From: Heligmosomoides polygyrus polygyrus
Lineage: Eukaryota > Nematoda > Chromadorea > Rhabditida > Heligmosomidae
Direction: 5' to 3'
Assembly: GCA_947396885.1 (NCBI GenBank)
Contig: OX377205.1
Location: 25,593,407-25,657,406 of the forward strand
DNA length: 64,000 nucleotides
Below are positions 12,601 to 21,965 of the stretch, piece by piece; position 1 is the stretch's first letter, and every line of letters begins with the position of its first letter. Under the pieces are notes generated by a model. That model made no database searches, had not been told where the DNA came from, and saw only the letters and a program-made list of their open reading frames with translations. The position numbers were made by a program, and so were the translations under genes.

Positions 12601-15600
12601 TTGCGGGTGCAGTGTTTTGCAGATGGACTGAGAACCGCTACCCATCAAACAAACATTTTTATTGATTTTCACTCTTCTTGCACAAAAATCTGGGGCGTGA
12701 AGGGAAACATTTTGGAGAATCGTGTATGACAAAAAACTGTTGCTTTTGCAAGGCTATTGTTTTTATACAATCAGCTACCGCAGAACTATGTAGTATTAAA
12801 CGCACTATTATTTTGACCTTCTGGGATCGCTCAGCTTAGAGAAATTTTTCATCAAACGAGGCAGAGACTGAATACCCGGTCTGAGCGACGCGCTCGAAAT
12901 GCGCTTACAAATTTTTCCTTCCGCTCTCCTCTCCTCATAGCTGAGTTTTTGCTTCACCTGCGGGCTTGTAGAGATTTCCTTTTAGTTTTCCAAAAACTAC
13001 ATATCCTGGTATATATAATCGGCTAAGGTCATGCTCAGAAAATTTTGAACAAGTTTTTGCAAGCTGCATGCGGGTCATAGATTGCCTCAAACTAGTCATT
13101 TGTAAGTTGCTGCAAGCTAGCAGAAATGTCGCAAGTAAGTTACACGAAGAGCCCCGCTAGTCATTCGCAATCTGCTGCAAGCTAGCACAAATGCCGCATG
13201 TAAGTTACACGAAGACCCCTGCTAGTCATTCGTAAGCAGCTGCAAGCTAGCAGAAGATTTCGCATGTCAGTTGCACGAAGGCCCCTGTAAATCATAGGTA
13301 ACCTCCGCTAGTATAAATCTAGTTTAGATCTAAACTAACGGACTACAAATGTATTCCTTCACATGGACCTTGATCTTTTACCTTTTGTGAAAATGTTATA
13401 AACGATAATAAAATAAACGATAGCATAACGATTTCCAACGGCTAAATTTGGCTAAAAATAAAACTCGATCTTTGCTTTCTACTTAATAACACTGCGTGGT
13501 GCAAGTCTACAGTGGAAGCGAGGGTATATCTGGCCAGGCTAACATTCTCCCATTATCCTCAAATGGCAACTCTTCCGACTTGCACTGCCTTATAGTAATG
13601 CCTTTATCCTTCTTACAGTACAAGTCTGTCACATATCAGGTTTTCACTAATCTCTACCATTAACCTTCATTTCCATTTCTTCTCGTAACGGCTCTCGTCC
13701 AGCGGGTGTCTGCGAAGCGCATTACGTGGCCGCCCCATTCATTTTTCGACAACTTGGCCAACGCGACAGCGTCTCTGATCTTTGAACGTCGGCGAAGCTC
13801 GGAACTCCGGAGGCCTTCTCTCCTTCTCTCACTTGCGCGAATCGGGTTTCTTCGAGCATCGTCCTCTCGATTCCGCGCTGCTCGACGCTGATCGCGTGCT
13901 CATCCTGCTTTCATATAGCCCAGTTCTCTGAGGCGTATGTCAGGGCAGGAATATCAGTGCAGTCGAGTAGGTGGGCGCGGAGTCGGACGTTCTTCGTCTT
14001 CTTAACGACTTCTTCGACGCCCTTGAAAGCTTTCCAAGCCACTCATCTCCCTCTCCCAGCTCTGGCGCTAGGTCGTTGGCCATGTTGGCTTCGCGACCCA
14101 GGTACACGTAGCTGGCGCAATCGGAGGTGCTCCGTTGAGTGAGAATGATGCGTCAGAAACTTGTCCGTTTCTCATAAACATCGTCTTCGTAAGACTCAGC
14201 TGCAGTCCAACGTTCATACATACACGATCGAAGTTGGCCAGCATTCGCTCCGCCTGGCTGATGCTCGGTGTTATGAGCATGATGTCGTCAGCAAAGCTGA
14301 GATGGTGCAGTTTCCGGTCGTCGACCTTCACTTCCATGTCTTCCTATATTAGTTTGCGGATGACGTTTTCGAGGGTGGCACTGAAAAGCTTTGGGGATAT
14401 GGTATCCTCCTGCCGAACCCCTCTCTTCACGTCGATGACGACTTCGTTGCAGAATGGTGAGATCTTGGTCGTGAATCCACTGTACAGCTCTCGAAGAACT
14501 CTGATGTACTGAGTAGGAACTCCATGAGTGAGCAGGGCGTCGATGACCGCTTCAGTCTCGACGGAGTCGAATGCCTTCTTCAGGTCGATGAACGTAAGGC
14601 ACAGCGGCAGCTTGTGCTCTCGCGACATTCGTTGAGCTTCGTAATGGTGTGTATGTAGTCGTTCGTGCTGAATCATCTCCGAAATCCTGTTGGTTCGCTT
14701 GGCTATACTTCGCCCAGCGTTCGGCTGATCTTATTCAGGATGACTCGAGTGAACAGCTTGTAAACTACGGACAGCAGGCAGACCGGGCGATAGTTGCCAA
14801 TGCCGTGCACGTCTCCCTTCTTGTACAGCAAGATGGTCCTGCTGGTCTTCCACTGAGATGGAACCTTGCACTCCGACAGGTAGCGTGTGAGGAGCCGCGC
14901 CAGAGTGTTGATGTGCGTTAGCGGGAGGTTCTTCTGGTGTTCGGGTCTGATCCTGTCGGGAATGGATGCTGTACATTTCTTCACCGACGACATATCGTGT
15001 AGGTTCTGGTTTCTGGTTTCTCTGTTCTCGTGTAGGGAGAACAAAGGGGACGACGCATCCATGGATGGTTTTGGCCGACTTGATGAACTCAGACAGCTTC
15101 TCACCTTGTTCGTTCCACTCCAAACCATGGGAATAAACATGGCACTAGCTACCTTTCCCAACTAGCACCCTCTTCTCCTTTTTCAGAAATATTTCCTTTC
15201 TATTCGAAATCGTACTTAACCTAATAATACGTCGCTATATCTATGTCTTCATTGGTTTATTTTTTTAAAAGAAAAACAAGTGCATAAATAGGGTAGGCGA
15301 AGGTCAGCATGTTTTGGTTTCCCTGGATGTTATAAAAGAACGTAAGTATTCAACCCTCTCTAGGCTTGCTTAAACCCTTCATTCGCATTGGAATGACTAC
15401 AAAACTGAGAGAAGGTTTCGATGACAAAATCAGAAACTGGCAAACCAATAAAATGCAGCCGTTTAGAAGATGTCAGAGCGGCCTCTCGACCGCACTGACA
15501 TCTTCTAAACGGCTTCGTCGTGGTAATAGCTTCTGATCATCAATTGTAGCTGCTTGCCACCTATGTCATGGTTTCCTCAAGAAGAACACCTTAACTACGT

Positions 15601-18600
15601 CGATCGGGGTAAGTTATATGGCTGACTCGGCAGAGCAGCGGCGGAGTTCCTCACACGCCGCGTGAAAACGCGTGCGTAATGTTTCAAACCAATTAGGCGC
15701 GAAAGTTTCTTGGAAATTTGCACTGCAGCTAGTTGCATGCAAGTTTAAAATTCCTTGATGCAACCTTGCAAGTTAGTTAACCGCGAGGGATAAGTCGCAA
15801 GTAACTCGTTGTCCAAGTCTAAAGGCGCAAGTAACTTGTTTTGAAGCTCATAAGGCGCAAGCAACTTGTTCAAAATTAAAGGGGACTAAAGCCAAAAGAT
15901 GCCTACTTCAGTGCGGCGTATGCCAGCCGGGCTTTCTTTGAGGTTAACCATGGGCGATTGCTGGCGAACTATATCCTTGGCGGCTGATCGTCCAAATTTA
16001 CGAGATATTCAAGGGGCAACGCGTCAGGGCATGAATGGCGATCGAGTGCAGAGCGTTGGGATTCAGGAGGCGTGCCCTAGACGTCGTTCAGCGTGCGTCT
16101 GGATTCAGAAGACGTGCTGATGATGTCGTCTAACGTGCGTAGGGATTCAGAAGACTTGCGCTAGACGTCGTCTAACGTGCGTAGCGATTCAGGAGGCGTG
16201 CCCTAGACGTCGTTCAGGTGCGTCTGCATTCAGAAGACGCGCTGAAGAAAGGGATTCCGAGTAAGGGCGACCAATAGGAGAGGACCAACAAAGGGCGACC
16301 ATTAGAGGGGGAGCGTGAATAAGAGGAGGGGGCAGCATTTTCACCTCATCATCGTTCAGTGTGCGCCGGATTTCTGAAGACGGCTTACTGAAGTCGTGGC
16401 ACGTGCTATAGTGCAAACGGAGTGTCATAGACGTCGTGGCAACGTAGTGACACGTGAATCAGTACTTAGAGTCCCATGTGCGTGCTTGACTCTCACTCCG
16501 TTTCTTTGCCAGCACATAGGAAAGGAAGTATTTAAGGAGGAGGGGGGGGGGAGGAGGGGTAGAGAGTGACTATGAGATTCGGAGGAGTATTATTGCCGTT
16601 GGACAGTAAGCGATATCGACCAATATCGATTAATTTCGATTATGAATTTGCTGATTAAGCACCGGATTGGGACTCTCATTACCTGTTACTCGACACGTAG
16701 AGAACGAGCGCTTCGGAGAATAAATCGCGTGCATGTGATGGAGGGTGGAAGGGCTTCATATGCGCAGTGAAAATTCTGCCCTATCGTATCCCACTGCACT
16801 AATCTATATAGTAGAACCAGTTTTTTTACTGTAAGAAGGCCTAAAGAAGAATGGAGGAAGATTCGGGTTGTTCTGGCCGCTGAACATCTGGTTGCTTAAT
16901 AATAGATTACGCACACGGCTTAATATTACATTTGTTCCAGCTGGTTGCCGCATCGTGTATGATCAGAAGATTAATAGCGTCCTTCTGCTGTAGTTCAGAT
17001 CCGTTCATCTAATGTTCTTAAGATGCTTCTGAACAGCCTACACAATACCATCATGTCGTACGTTCAACAACCAATCTTCAAAATTTAGTCACATCGGGAT
17101 GAGAGCGCCACACCGCGGGCCGGAGAAGAATTTTCGGTAGCTTTACGTGAGAGCGCATTACATTCTATAAGAACTACACCCATTATACCTTCCAGGAGTA
17201 TAGCACTAAGTATGTGCTACATAACAGCAGGTTGTGGTTCTCTGCAATTTGAAAAGACTACCAATAAGGTCGCCTAATTTTGTTGCAGGTCTTATGGACC
17301 ACCCTGTATATCTTCAATGTTTTACTTGTTTACTGACAGTGCTTCTTCTAAGGTAAATTGTCAAGAGAGCCCTTAAAAAAGACGAAAAAGCAAGGTAAGA
17401 TTGTTGACATGCATGGCACGAAATTCAATAAAAGCGAAGACACGGCAGTTCCAGCAGCCACTCTCCTTCACTTGAGCAAGGCTCGCTTTACCTCAACTTA
17501 TATAGTCTTGCAATCATTGTCTGATGCTGAACAAAGGGCCCACTAACCTTCCGGAAAAAGAAAGTGAGCCGTTTTCTTTTCCTTTTTTCGTTTCTTACCC
17601 TTGTTTTTTATAGGTTTTGTCTTTCGTAAAGTTTTCAAAGCTTTTCTATAGCTTTTCAACACTACTCATAAAACCAATATCACAAAAAACTGAAAATTGT
17701 ATGGTTGAAAAGTATCAGTAACATGCACCAATCATGCGCGAGAAACGGTCTTGAGAGTATGAAAATTACGAAACGACCGCGGAAAAAAGTGGAGGTGCAC
17801 GAAAATAAATTGATCAAAAAGCAACAAAAATACCAACAATTCTCGAAATATGAAAACGATATCGAGTGTCTCTTTACACTGATTCAAGAGGGTTTCCTCG
17901 GAAACGCAATGATAGTGCAAAAACACGTCCAAAAAACTTAACCGAAATGCAAAATGCCCTTACGTGAAGAAAAAGCAAAATTTCGAAAATGGTGCGTAAA
18001 ATGTCTTTAATGCAATTTAGCGAAATTACCGTTACAATTTACCGTTAATTTTGCTTAAAATTTTTAACGAAAAATGCCAGCAAATCCGACAAATTGGTAA
18101 ACCGTTAATCTTTAAACGCACCACAATCACTGGTACTCACACCATAACTATACTGCATGCCAGCTTTTTTAAGCATGATATTTTTTAGTCCTTTGAACCA
18201 GGTCCAGCTGCAAAAGACAATTTTATTACCTAGCTGCAGTTCACAGTGTTAACGAAACTGCTCACAGTTATGGTAATGTTATTTATTTTAAGCTAGACAG
18301 TATCCTTTGATCGTTACTATTTTTTGTCCGTTATCACAGTCGTACTTCAAATGCAACAATGACTGAATGCTGGGTCAAATTCTCTGAGGGAGTAAAAAAG
18401 GCTATATCTCCCAGAAATTTCCTTAATGGCTTACCTCTTTGTTAGCATTTTTGCATGTTGTTCAAACTACCAGTATTGCTTCTAGTCATGTTTTCATTTT
18501 CTTCATTTTTGATTTCAACTCTGATTTTCCGCATTCTAAATAATTAAATAGATGATTAATGAGTCGCCATGCGTAATAAGGAAAATGCACTACTGTCGAG

Positions 18601-19487
18601 TAAGATTAGAGTAGCTTGAGCAGCAACAAAGCCAACCGTCTTCTGGAGTGGAATGAGCACGTGTAGCAAAAAATGCCAACAAATGTATACAAATTGTGGG
18701 TGATTTAGGCGTTACAAGAAGATCGCGCAATATTGCGGTCTATTAAAATAGGAAAACCTTCACGACGTTGATTGGAAGAGGGGGATGATTTTAGCAAAAT
18801 TATTGGTGTACATCCTACGGGAAAGCTTTCTAGCCATAGGCAGGCAGTGGAATGTTTTATGAAACACTTTTTTTTCTTTTTTGGACCCCCTGCTCCTCTT
18901 TATTTCTTTGCTTTTTTACTTACAGTTAGCACTCCAAGTGGGTGGCCTACCTTTCAGGCAAATCATTGCTGTTGAGATCTAAGTTGGCTGCCTCTTTCTG
19001 CATGTACTTTTTCCGCAGCTCGTCCTCCTTCTCCAGGTACTCGAGTTTCATCAATCGCGACTGGCGCTCCTGTTTCGAAAGCGGTGAGAGACTGGCCTAA
19101 AACTCAGGTTTAGGCTACATATAGTTCTATAAAATTTGAAAATGTTCTTTGAATGCAATGCTGGAGAGTGAGCCCAAAGGCCTCGATCCCTCAGCTACTG
19201 CGGCAAGGATATCAGCAGAAGGTACCCAGAAGGTAACCACCATATACTCCTCAAATCGTGAGCGCTATTTCTTCCGCAAGCAAATTGTCCATAGATAAAA
19301 AAGAGATCAAAAATCTAGTTGATTCGAAGCAATTCTCTCGAATGATACAAGCGATACAGGCATGATTTAGCAGAACGATTGTGAACGGCGACCTCGAAGA
19401 ACGGCTGTCGTTGGTTAACATAATCAACCAAGGCTTGTCCAGTCAACTCATATGCTTCTTTGGGTATAGGCGTAGCGAGAAATTCTT
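526..19487 (-). CDS. Cathepsin B-like cysteine protease, gene A (multi-exon, 3' end beyond window)
   Basis: Papain-family (C1A) cathepsin B precursor read from eight exons on the minus strand, with a possible signal-peptide exon further upstream at 21227-21284. In order they encode propeptide (19393-19487, 18951-19096), mature N-terminus (11895-11962), active-site Cys (9754-9827), the SDTDILACC segment (8644-8699), the GGYTIEAW segment (1913-1994), the occluding loop (1250-1406) and the [13 protein letters not shown] segment (526-653). The exons carrying the catalytic His and Asn must lie left of position 1. Frames and splice phases join throughout and no stop interrupts them, so the gene looks functional. 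Five exon lengths match gene B exactly or within one codon (74, 56, 82, 157 versus 154, 128 nt). Expected role by family: a secreted or lysosomal endopeptidase/peptidyl-dipeptidase, in parasitic nematodes usually a gut digestive enzyme. Introns reach about 7 kb and hold nearly all the transposons listed from 2 to 18 kb. Confidence 0.9.
1250..1406 (-). CDS. Gene A exon: occluding-loop region
   Basis: 157 nt, acceptor GATTTCAG, donor GTATGT. Encodes [20 protein letters not shown] then [18 protein letters not shown] and [14 protein letters not shown]. This includes the cathepsin B occluding loop (HPCGRH), which confers exopeptidase activity. One codon longer than the gene B exon at 51394. Confidence 0.92.
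1913..1994 (-). CDS. Gene A exon: GGYTIEAW segment
   Basis: 82 nt, acceptor AATTTCAG, donor GTTAGT. Encodes [20 protein letters not shown] then GGLYGEK, equivalent to the GGYPxxAWxY...GVxxGGxYG region of helminth cathepsin B. Same length as the gene B exon at 49616. Confidence 0.92.
2180..2675. mobile_element. 496-bp non-autonomous DNA transposon (MITE) with 8-bp target duplication
   Basis: The ends are inverted repeats of about 40 bp (GGATCTATCCTAGTCCGGGG inward from the left; the right end read inward starts GGATCTGTCCTAGTCC). They are flanked by perfect copies of CAAAAGTT at 2172-2179 and 2676-2683. An 8-bp duplication fits hAT-like or P-like transposases. Inside, roughly 2350-2500, a segment of about 75 bp with ACCATGTTAGATYCTGGTTA is tandemly repeated twice. 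It sits in the 6.6-kb intron of gene A. Confidence 0.85.
2684..3054. other. Probable remnant of an older RTE 5' end
   Basis: Around 2788-2895 the text (TCCGTTCCTCGACGTGGTGC, then CAGGCCCTTATGACA) resembles the outer 5' region of the RTE copy near 63.2-63.35 kb. The RTE at 3070-6124 appears to have inserted just beside it. No coding potential is seen. Confidence 0.35.
3070..6124 (+). mobile_element. RTE-type LINE (family 1), near full length, coding region decayed
   Basis: Flanked by perfect 15-bp duplications of GAGGATCACGCCAAT (3055-3069 and 6125-6139), so the insertion limits are exact. It ends in a GAAGAA repeat tail, as RTE elements do. Encoded parts in order: apurinic-like endonuclease (from 3313, [22 protein letters not shown] near 3710; [10 protein letters not shown] near 3910), connecting region, reverse transcriptase ([18 protein letters not shown] near 5060; [13 protein letters not shown] near 5240; [10 protein letters not shown] near 5335), and a C-terminal RWYGHVLR region near 5880. 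Stops at about 3640, 4342 and 5812 and frameshifts at 4850-5020 break it. The catalytic YADD is YADN here. Not mobile on its own. Confidence 0.92.
6440..6895 (+). pseudogene. Internally deleted mariner-like transposase remnant
   Basis: Two separated pieces look like mariner transposase on the plus strand. The N-terminal helix-turn-helix part ([18 protein letters not shown], then KKLREG) is at about 6510-6600. A C-terminal end ([17 protein letters not shown]) is at about 6755-6815. The catalytic core between them is missing. Terminal repeats were not confirmed; AACCTAATAATA near 6885 resembles a mariner end. Confidence 0.5.
7616..8412. mobile_element. Foldback element, copy 1 (CAGGGTGTCTC ends)
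   Basis: The left end ACAGGGTGTCTCAAAAAATG and the right end, an inverted CAGGGGTCTCAAAAAATGTA, are followed by matching GTATACA...AGGTGATA text. The similarity continues inward: left-arm CTTACATTTTGCGTTCGATT is mirrored by right-arm AATCGAGTGTAAAATGC. The whole 0.8 kb is therefore a long imperfect inverted repeat. No transposase is visible. It lies in an intron of gene A. Confidence 0.8.
8644..8699 (-). CDS. Gene A exon: SDTDILACC segment
   Basis: 56 nt, acceptor GTTTCAG, donor GTAAGT. Encodes [19 protein letters not shown], the disulfide-rich segment after the active-site helix. Identical in length to the gene B exon at 46726. Confidence 0.9.
8741..9575. mobile_element. GGACAC foldback element, copy 1
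   Basis: The left end carries TCAAACTGGACACTTTCC repeats. The right end carries the inverse (GTGTCC next to ATTCGATTTGAAAACT). A central A/T-rich part lies between. Two relatives are at 46250-46525 and 48884-49172. It occupies most of the gene A intron between exons 8644-8699 and 9754-9827. No ORF. Confidence 0.55.
9754..9827 (-). CDS. Gene A exon: active-site cysteine
   Basis: 74 nt, acceptor GTTGCAG, donor GTTTGC. Encodes [20 protein letters not shown] then RGLLK; the Cys of GSCWA is the catalytic nucleophile. Same length and phase as the gene B exon at 46590. Confidence 0.92.
10530..11798. mobile_element. Foldback element, copy 2 (diverged, larger)
   Basis: Same family as 7616-8412. The right end has TTTTTTGAGACACCCTATA, preceded by GTTATCATCTTTCAAACAAT; the left arm starts near ATATTGTTTGAAGGGTGATA and has lost the outer CAGGGTGTCTC. 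Arms mirror each other over several hundred bases: GATGTTTGAGACTCATATGA at about 10898 faces its inverse at about 11410. The short ORFs inside are shadows of the repeat. It lies in the gene A intron between 9827 and 11895. Confidence 0.75.
11895..11962 (-). CDS. Gene A exon: start of mature enzyme
   Basis: 68 nt, acceptor TTTTTTACAG, donor GTACAG. Encodes [20 protein letters not shown] then SNCG, the conserved N-terminus of mature cathepsin B leading to the oxyanion Gln and the active-site region. Phases 1 in and 1 out match the neighbouring exons. It lies about 7 kb from the propeptide exon; the intervening intron holds a 5-kb TIR-bounded composite element. Confidence 0.9.
13085..13305. repeat. 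Tandem repeat, about 68-bp unit, 3 copies
   Basis: Units begin CTAGTCATTYGYAAG and continue GCTGCAAGCTAGCAGAA...CGCAAGTAAGTTACACGAAG. A related, shorter motif (GGCGCAAGTAACTTGTT) recurs at 15795-15870 on the other side of the RTE fragment. Confidence 0.7.
13670..15165 (-). mobile_element. RTE-type LINE (family 2), 5'-truncated, decayed
   Basis: Minus-strand reverse transcriptase in pieces: [17 protein letters not shown] near 14760, [20 protein letters not shown] near 14590, [13 protein letters not shown] near 14400, [16 protein letters not shown] near 14290, KTMFMRNG near 14170, and the C-terminal [11 protein letters not shown] region near 13710. The FADD motif is intact, but several frameshifts break the frame. 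The endonuclease half is missing. Confidence 0.88.
15457..15514. repeat. Near-perfect 58-nt hairpin
   Basis: AGCCGTTTAGAAGATGTCAG is followed, after AGCGG, an 8-nt loop and CCGCA, by its exact reverse complement. The stem has about 24 pairs with a single A-A mismatch. It could be a tiny inverted-repeat element or a small-RNA-like stem; the sequence does not decide. Confidence 0.7.
15880..16905 (+). mobile_element. Helitron-like minisatellite element H2
   Basis: The leader (ACTAAAGCCAAAAGATG..., GCCGGGCTTTCTTTGAGG, GGCGATTGCTGGCG) is shared with H3 at 35.1 and 39.84 kb. It is followed by a 42-bp minisatellite (16060-16245), a G-rich stretch (16500-16560), TTAAGCAC...TTCGGAGAATAAA (shared with H1 at 34.6 kb) and a tail CTGAACATCTGGTTGCTTAA, also shared with H1. 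No Rep/helicase is seen, so this is a non-autonomous relative. The Helitron label rests on tail structure and the related 5' ends and is tentative. Confidence 0.5.
16060..16245 (+). repeat. 42-bp minisatellite (GACGTCGT...GGATTCAGAA), about 4 units
   Basis: Unit approximately GACGTGCTGATGATGTCGTC followed by TAACGTGCGTAGGGATTCAGAA. The same unit type recurs at 33110-33520, 34195-34325, 39965-40125 and 42985-43030, each time inside a Helitron-like element. Confidence 0.75.
18951..19096 (-). CDS. Gene A exon: propeptide part 2
   Basis: 146 nt, acceptor GTTTTAG, donor GTAGGC. Encodes [20 protein letters not shown] then [17 protein letters not shown] and NSNDLPE, the end of the inhibitory propeptide. 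It ends in phase 2 (AG), completed to serine by the next exon (LPES-FDAR). A close paralog of this exon is at 63.45-63.61 kb (gene C). Confidence 0.88.
19393..19487 (-). CDS. Gene A exon: propeptide part 1
   Basis: 95 nt, acceptor TTTCAG, encoding [20 protein letters not shown] followed by [23 protein letters not shown] is a hallmark of nematode cathepsin B propeptides. The donor GTCGCC is a weak GT site but gives phase 0, which matches the next exon (FFE-ASLSP). Confidence 0.85.
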
Positions 19488-19599
19488 CTGAAACAAGAAG
19501 GATCAGGCTGTTGAAATGGTTTTGTTCAGTCACAAAAAAAGTAAATATAGATCGAGTCCTGAGTCACCGACGATGTTTAAGGAAAGTTGGTTATTATAT

Positions 19600-21075
19600 G
19601 GCCTAATCATATCCAAATCTTCTCGTCCAACGGGAGAGCGTTAGTCGGCAGCTGTTCTGGAGTTTCACCGCCTCAATACTATCATTCCAATTGGAAACGG
19701 TGTGCGGCATTGAGACACCGTGCCACCCTAAGCAATTGGAGCGACACCAAATCTCTGACGTGTTGCGTCGTTGCGAATACGGTCCAGACGTGTAAGTTTT
19801 GCTGTCAGCGCAGCAATTTCGTTTCCGTTACACCGAGGCGAGTTTCATCCTCTTTGCTTGCAGGCCAGAACTCAGTTCCGTGCATCGCTATGGTTGGATG
19901 ACGGTTCTATGCATCTTCGACTTAAAGCGTTGCGGTATTTTTCTGTCACATAAGACGCCTGTCATTGAACGCCATCTGGACCACGCTGTGCTCACGCTTG
20001 AGTTAACATTGACCGCTAGACTACCGTCAGAAGCGATTGCAGATCCAGGGCACTTGAGGGTTGTCGTCCATACGAACGCAGTACCGTTGAACTCAATGGG
20101 CCCGGCCTTGTGTACATCTGTTGTTAAGTACTCGATTAGTTAGTTTAATATTTAGCTTGAGCTTGAGGCTTTTGAAGGTTTCTCGAAATGGCATCCATTA
20201 CGACAATGAAAAGAGCGGAGAAAGCGCAGATGCTCTGGGAACACCAACGAAGAGAGGCAACTTCGCCGATATCCCGGCTCTACTCGTACTCTACCTTTTG
20301 GGCAAAAACAAGGTGCTGTCGTTAGCGTACAATATGAGCTCACGTGGTACACGATGAAATGTTTCCTCTAACTCGAGGAGAGCTAGTTGCAGCTGTTTCT
20401 GCTTTTCGCGATGGCTCTCTATAAGAAGGCGTGCACCACGTATGGCATTGATGGTGCTAAAGCCCGCTACGAAGCCACATTGGAAGGAGGAAAGCTGGAC
20501 GATATCACGATTACTTCCATCCAAATTCGCTAGAAAATGTTCGTACTGTGCGACGGCAAGCGAATAGGATGGTAGCTTCTGCAGCCCGCAGGAATGCCCT
20601 TCTTCCAAATCGGAATCTTTGTGCTTTGTTCGACAAAGACGCTTCTGTCTCCTTTTCTGTGATTTTCTGCACAGGACCGTGCGTAGGAAGGATGCAAGGA
20701 AAAGACGGATGGACAATCTTTTCTGTCGAAATTTTCTCGAAGTAGTCGTGCCTTTACTCCATTGTCCTCTTTCGGTTTGTCGGTAGATGGTGATCACTGG
20801 TGCCAAAAAATTTCCCGAAGTTATTGGCTTGTGGATGGCGTGTTTCGACTAGCCTACAAAGATGTCGCTCATCATCGCGGAGCTTGAGTTTCCCATTGAC
20901 ATCATCATAATAAGAGGCTTCCGTAATGGCAATGGCCTTCTTAGTTGCTTTTTTAGTCGCCTTGTACATACGGTCGCTGAGAAAATGGTCATATAAAATT
21001 TTCTTCGCATCTTGACGTCGTCGGTCCACAGCCATACCTGCTTCTCGATCTTGCGCCTCACAGGCTAAGTAATGC
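19600..21075 (-). mobile_element. RTE-type LINE fragment (family 1), strongly decayed
   Basis: Minus-strand pieces of the family 1 element: connecting region ([13 protein letters not shown], ASYYDDVNGKLKLRDDERHL near 20900), reverse transcriptase N-terminus (CGFVAGFSTINAIRGARLL near 20460), LALLELEETFHRVPRE near 20360, and RT/C-terminal text down to 19640 only as scattered similarity. No open frame remains. It lies between the possible signal exon and first propeptide exon of gene A. Confidence 0.75.
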
Positions 21076-21226
21076 ATAGTTCGGAATGCGTAAAGTTTAC
21101 AGAAAGAGTGAAAACTGCGCTCTTATTTTTGGCCCGCCCTGCAGCAAAGGCCTGAGGACGCTTTACAGCGCTTTCAGGCCGCGATCTTTCATTTTACTCA
21201 AAAAAGCCATATGGAAATTGATTTAC

Positions 21227-21284
21227 CTATAGTTGAGATATGCTCCGCGCACACCAAGAGGAACAGTTGAAACCAGATGAAGAT
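21227..21284 (-). CDS. Gene A possible signal-peptide exon
   Basis: A 58-nt segment between a TTTCAG acceptor and a GTAAAT donor encodes a hydrophobic run (IFIWFQLFLLVCAEHISTI) and ends in phase 1. The next exon begins with two bases, so the join gives glutamate and reads ISTI-E-EFLATP, as expected for a signal peptide running into a cathepsin B propeptide. There is no ATG in the segment and no close in-frame ATG upstream that makes sense, so either another exon precedes it or the call is wrong. Confidence 0.45.
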
Positions 21285-21865
21285 CTGAAATGGTAGGTTG
21301 AGTTCCTCTGAAAATATTGGCAGCCAGTAACATGCTGTGAGTGCATGATGCACAGTCGGATGAGATGCCGGCCTACTGATTGCAGGTTTTTTGTCTGGAT
21401 TTCCCGCCCATGCCAACCAAGACTTCTTCCACACTCGAGGTCGGCGAATCGGCGCCATATTCGCCTAGGAAGGTCAGAGCACTGAGTTGTTCATCAGCTA
21501 GGTACCGCAAGTCTTTGTAGAGGCCAATTTCATTAATTTATTTATGCATTCATTGTGCCAATTACATTTGACAGTTTAGATGGTGGCATAGTTTCGCATT
21601 CAAAAGTGCCGACATCCACCTTCTACTCCTCAGAATGCTCCCAAGTCAATCGAGCCTTATACAACAGCAATGAATTTGATGAAACCTGCACGCTAGGGCG
21701 AAGCGCAGAATTAATTGCTTGATCGGATTGCTTAGCAAATTCTTTTACATGCTAAATGCGAACTGAAACTGCACCATTGATGTAACTATTCGAATAGTGG
21801 CATCTTTCAACATAACCATTTGCAAATAAATTTGGTGTATGTGTATGTATGTATGTATTGGCCTA

Positions 21866-21965
21866 CTTCAGCCTAGTGGTTAGTAGTGCAGCCTCAGGCA
21901 GAAACGGCCACAGGCAACTCCCTGCTCCGGCACGCCATGCAAAAATGCAAAAATTCGATCCAGCG
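21866..21965 (+). repeat. tRNA-like sequence, probably a SINE head
   Basis: An A-box-like CAGCCTAGTGGTTAGTAGTG and, about 70 nt on, a B-box-like AATTCGATCC. The segment does not fold as a proper tRNA (no matching acceptor ends), so a tRNA-derived repeat is more likely than a gene. Confidence 0.4.

Larger units (their letters stand above)
12259..17306. mobile_element. 5.05-kb composite bounded by Tc1/mariner-type inverted repeats
   Basis: Left CAGGGTGGCCCACAAATCCT, then GCAACAAAACTTAGGCG. Right end inverted: CAGGGTGGTCCATAAGACCT, then GCAACAAAATTAGGCG. Both ends abut TA (12257-12258 and 17307-17308), the Tc1/mariner target. No transposase is recognisable. The interior holds a 68-bp tandem repeat, an RTE fragment, a perfect hairpin and a Helitron-like element. 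It looks like one non-autonomous element enlarged by later insertions inside the 7-kb gene A intron. Confidence 0.65.
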
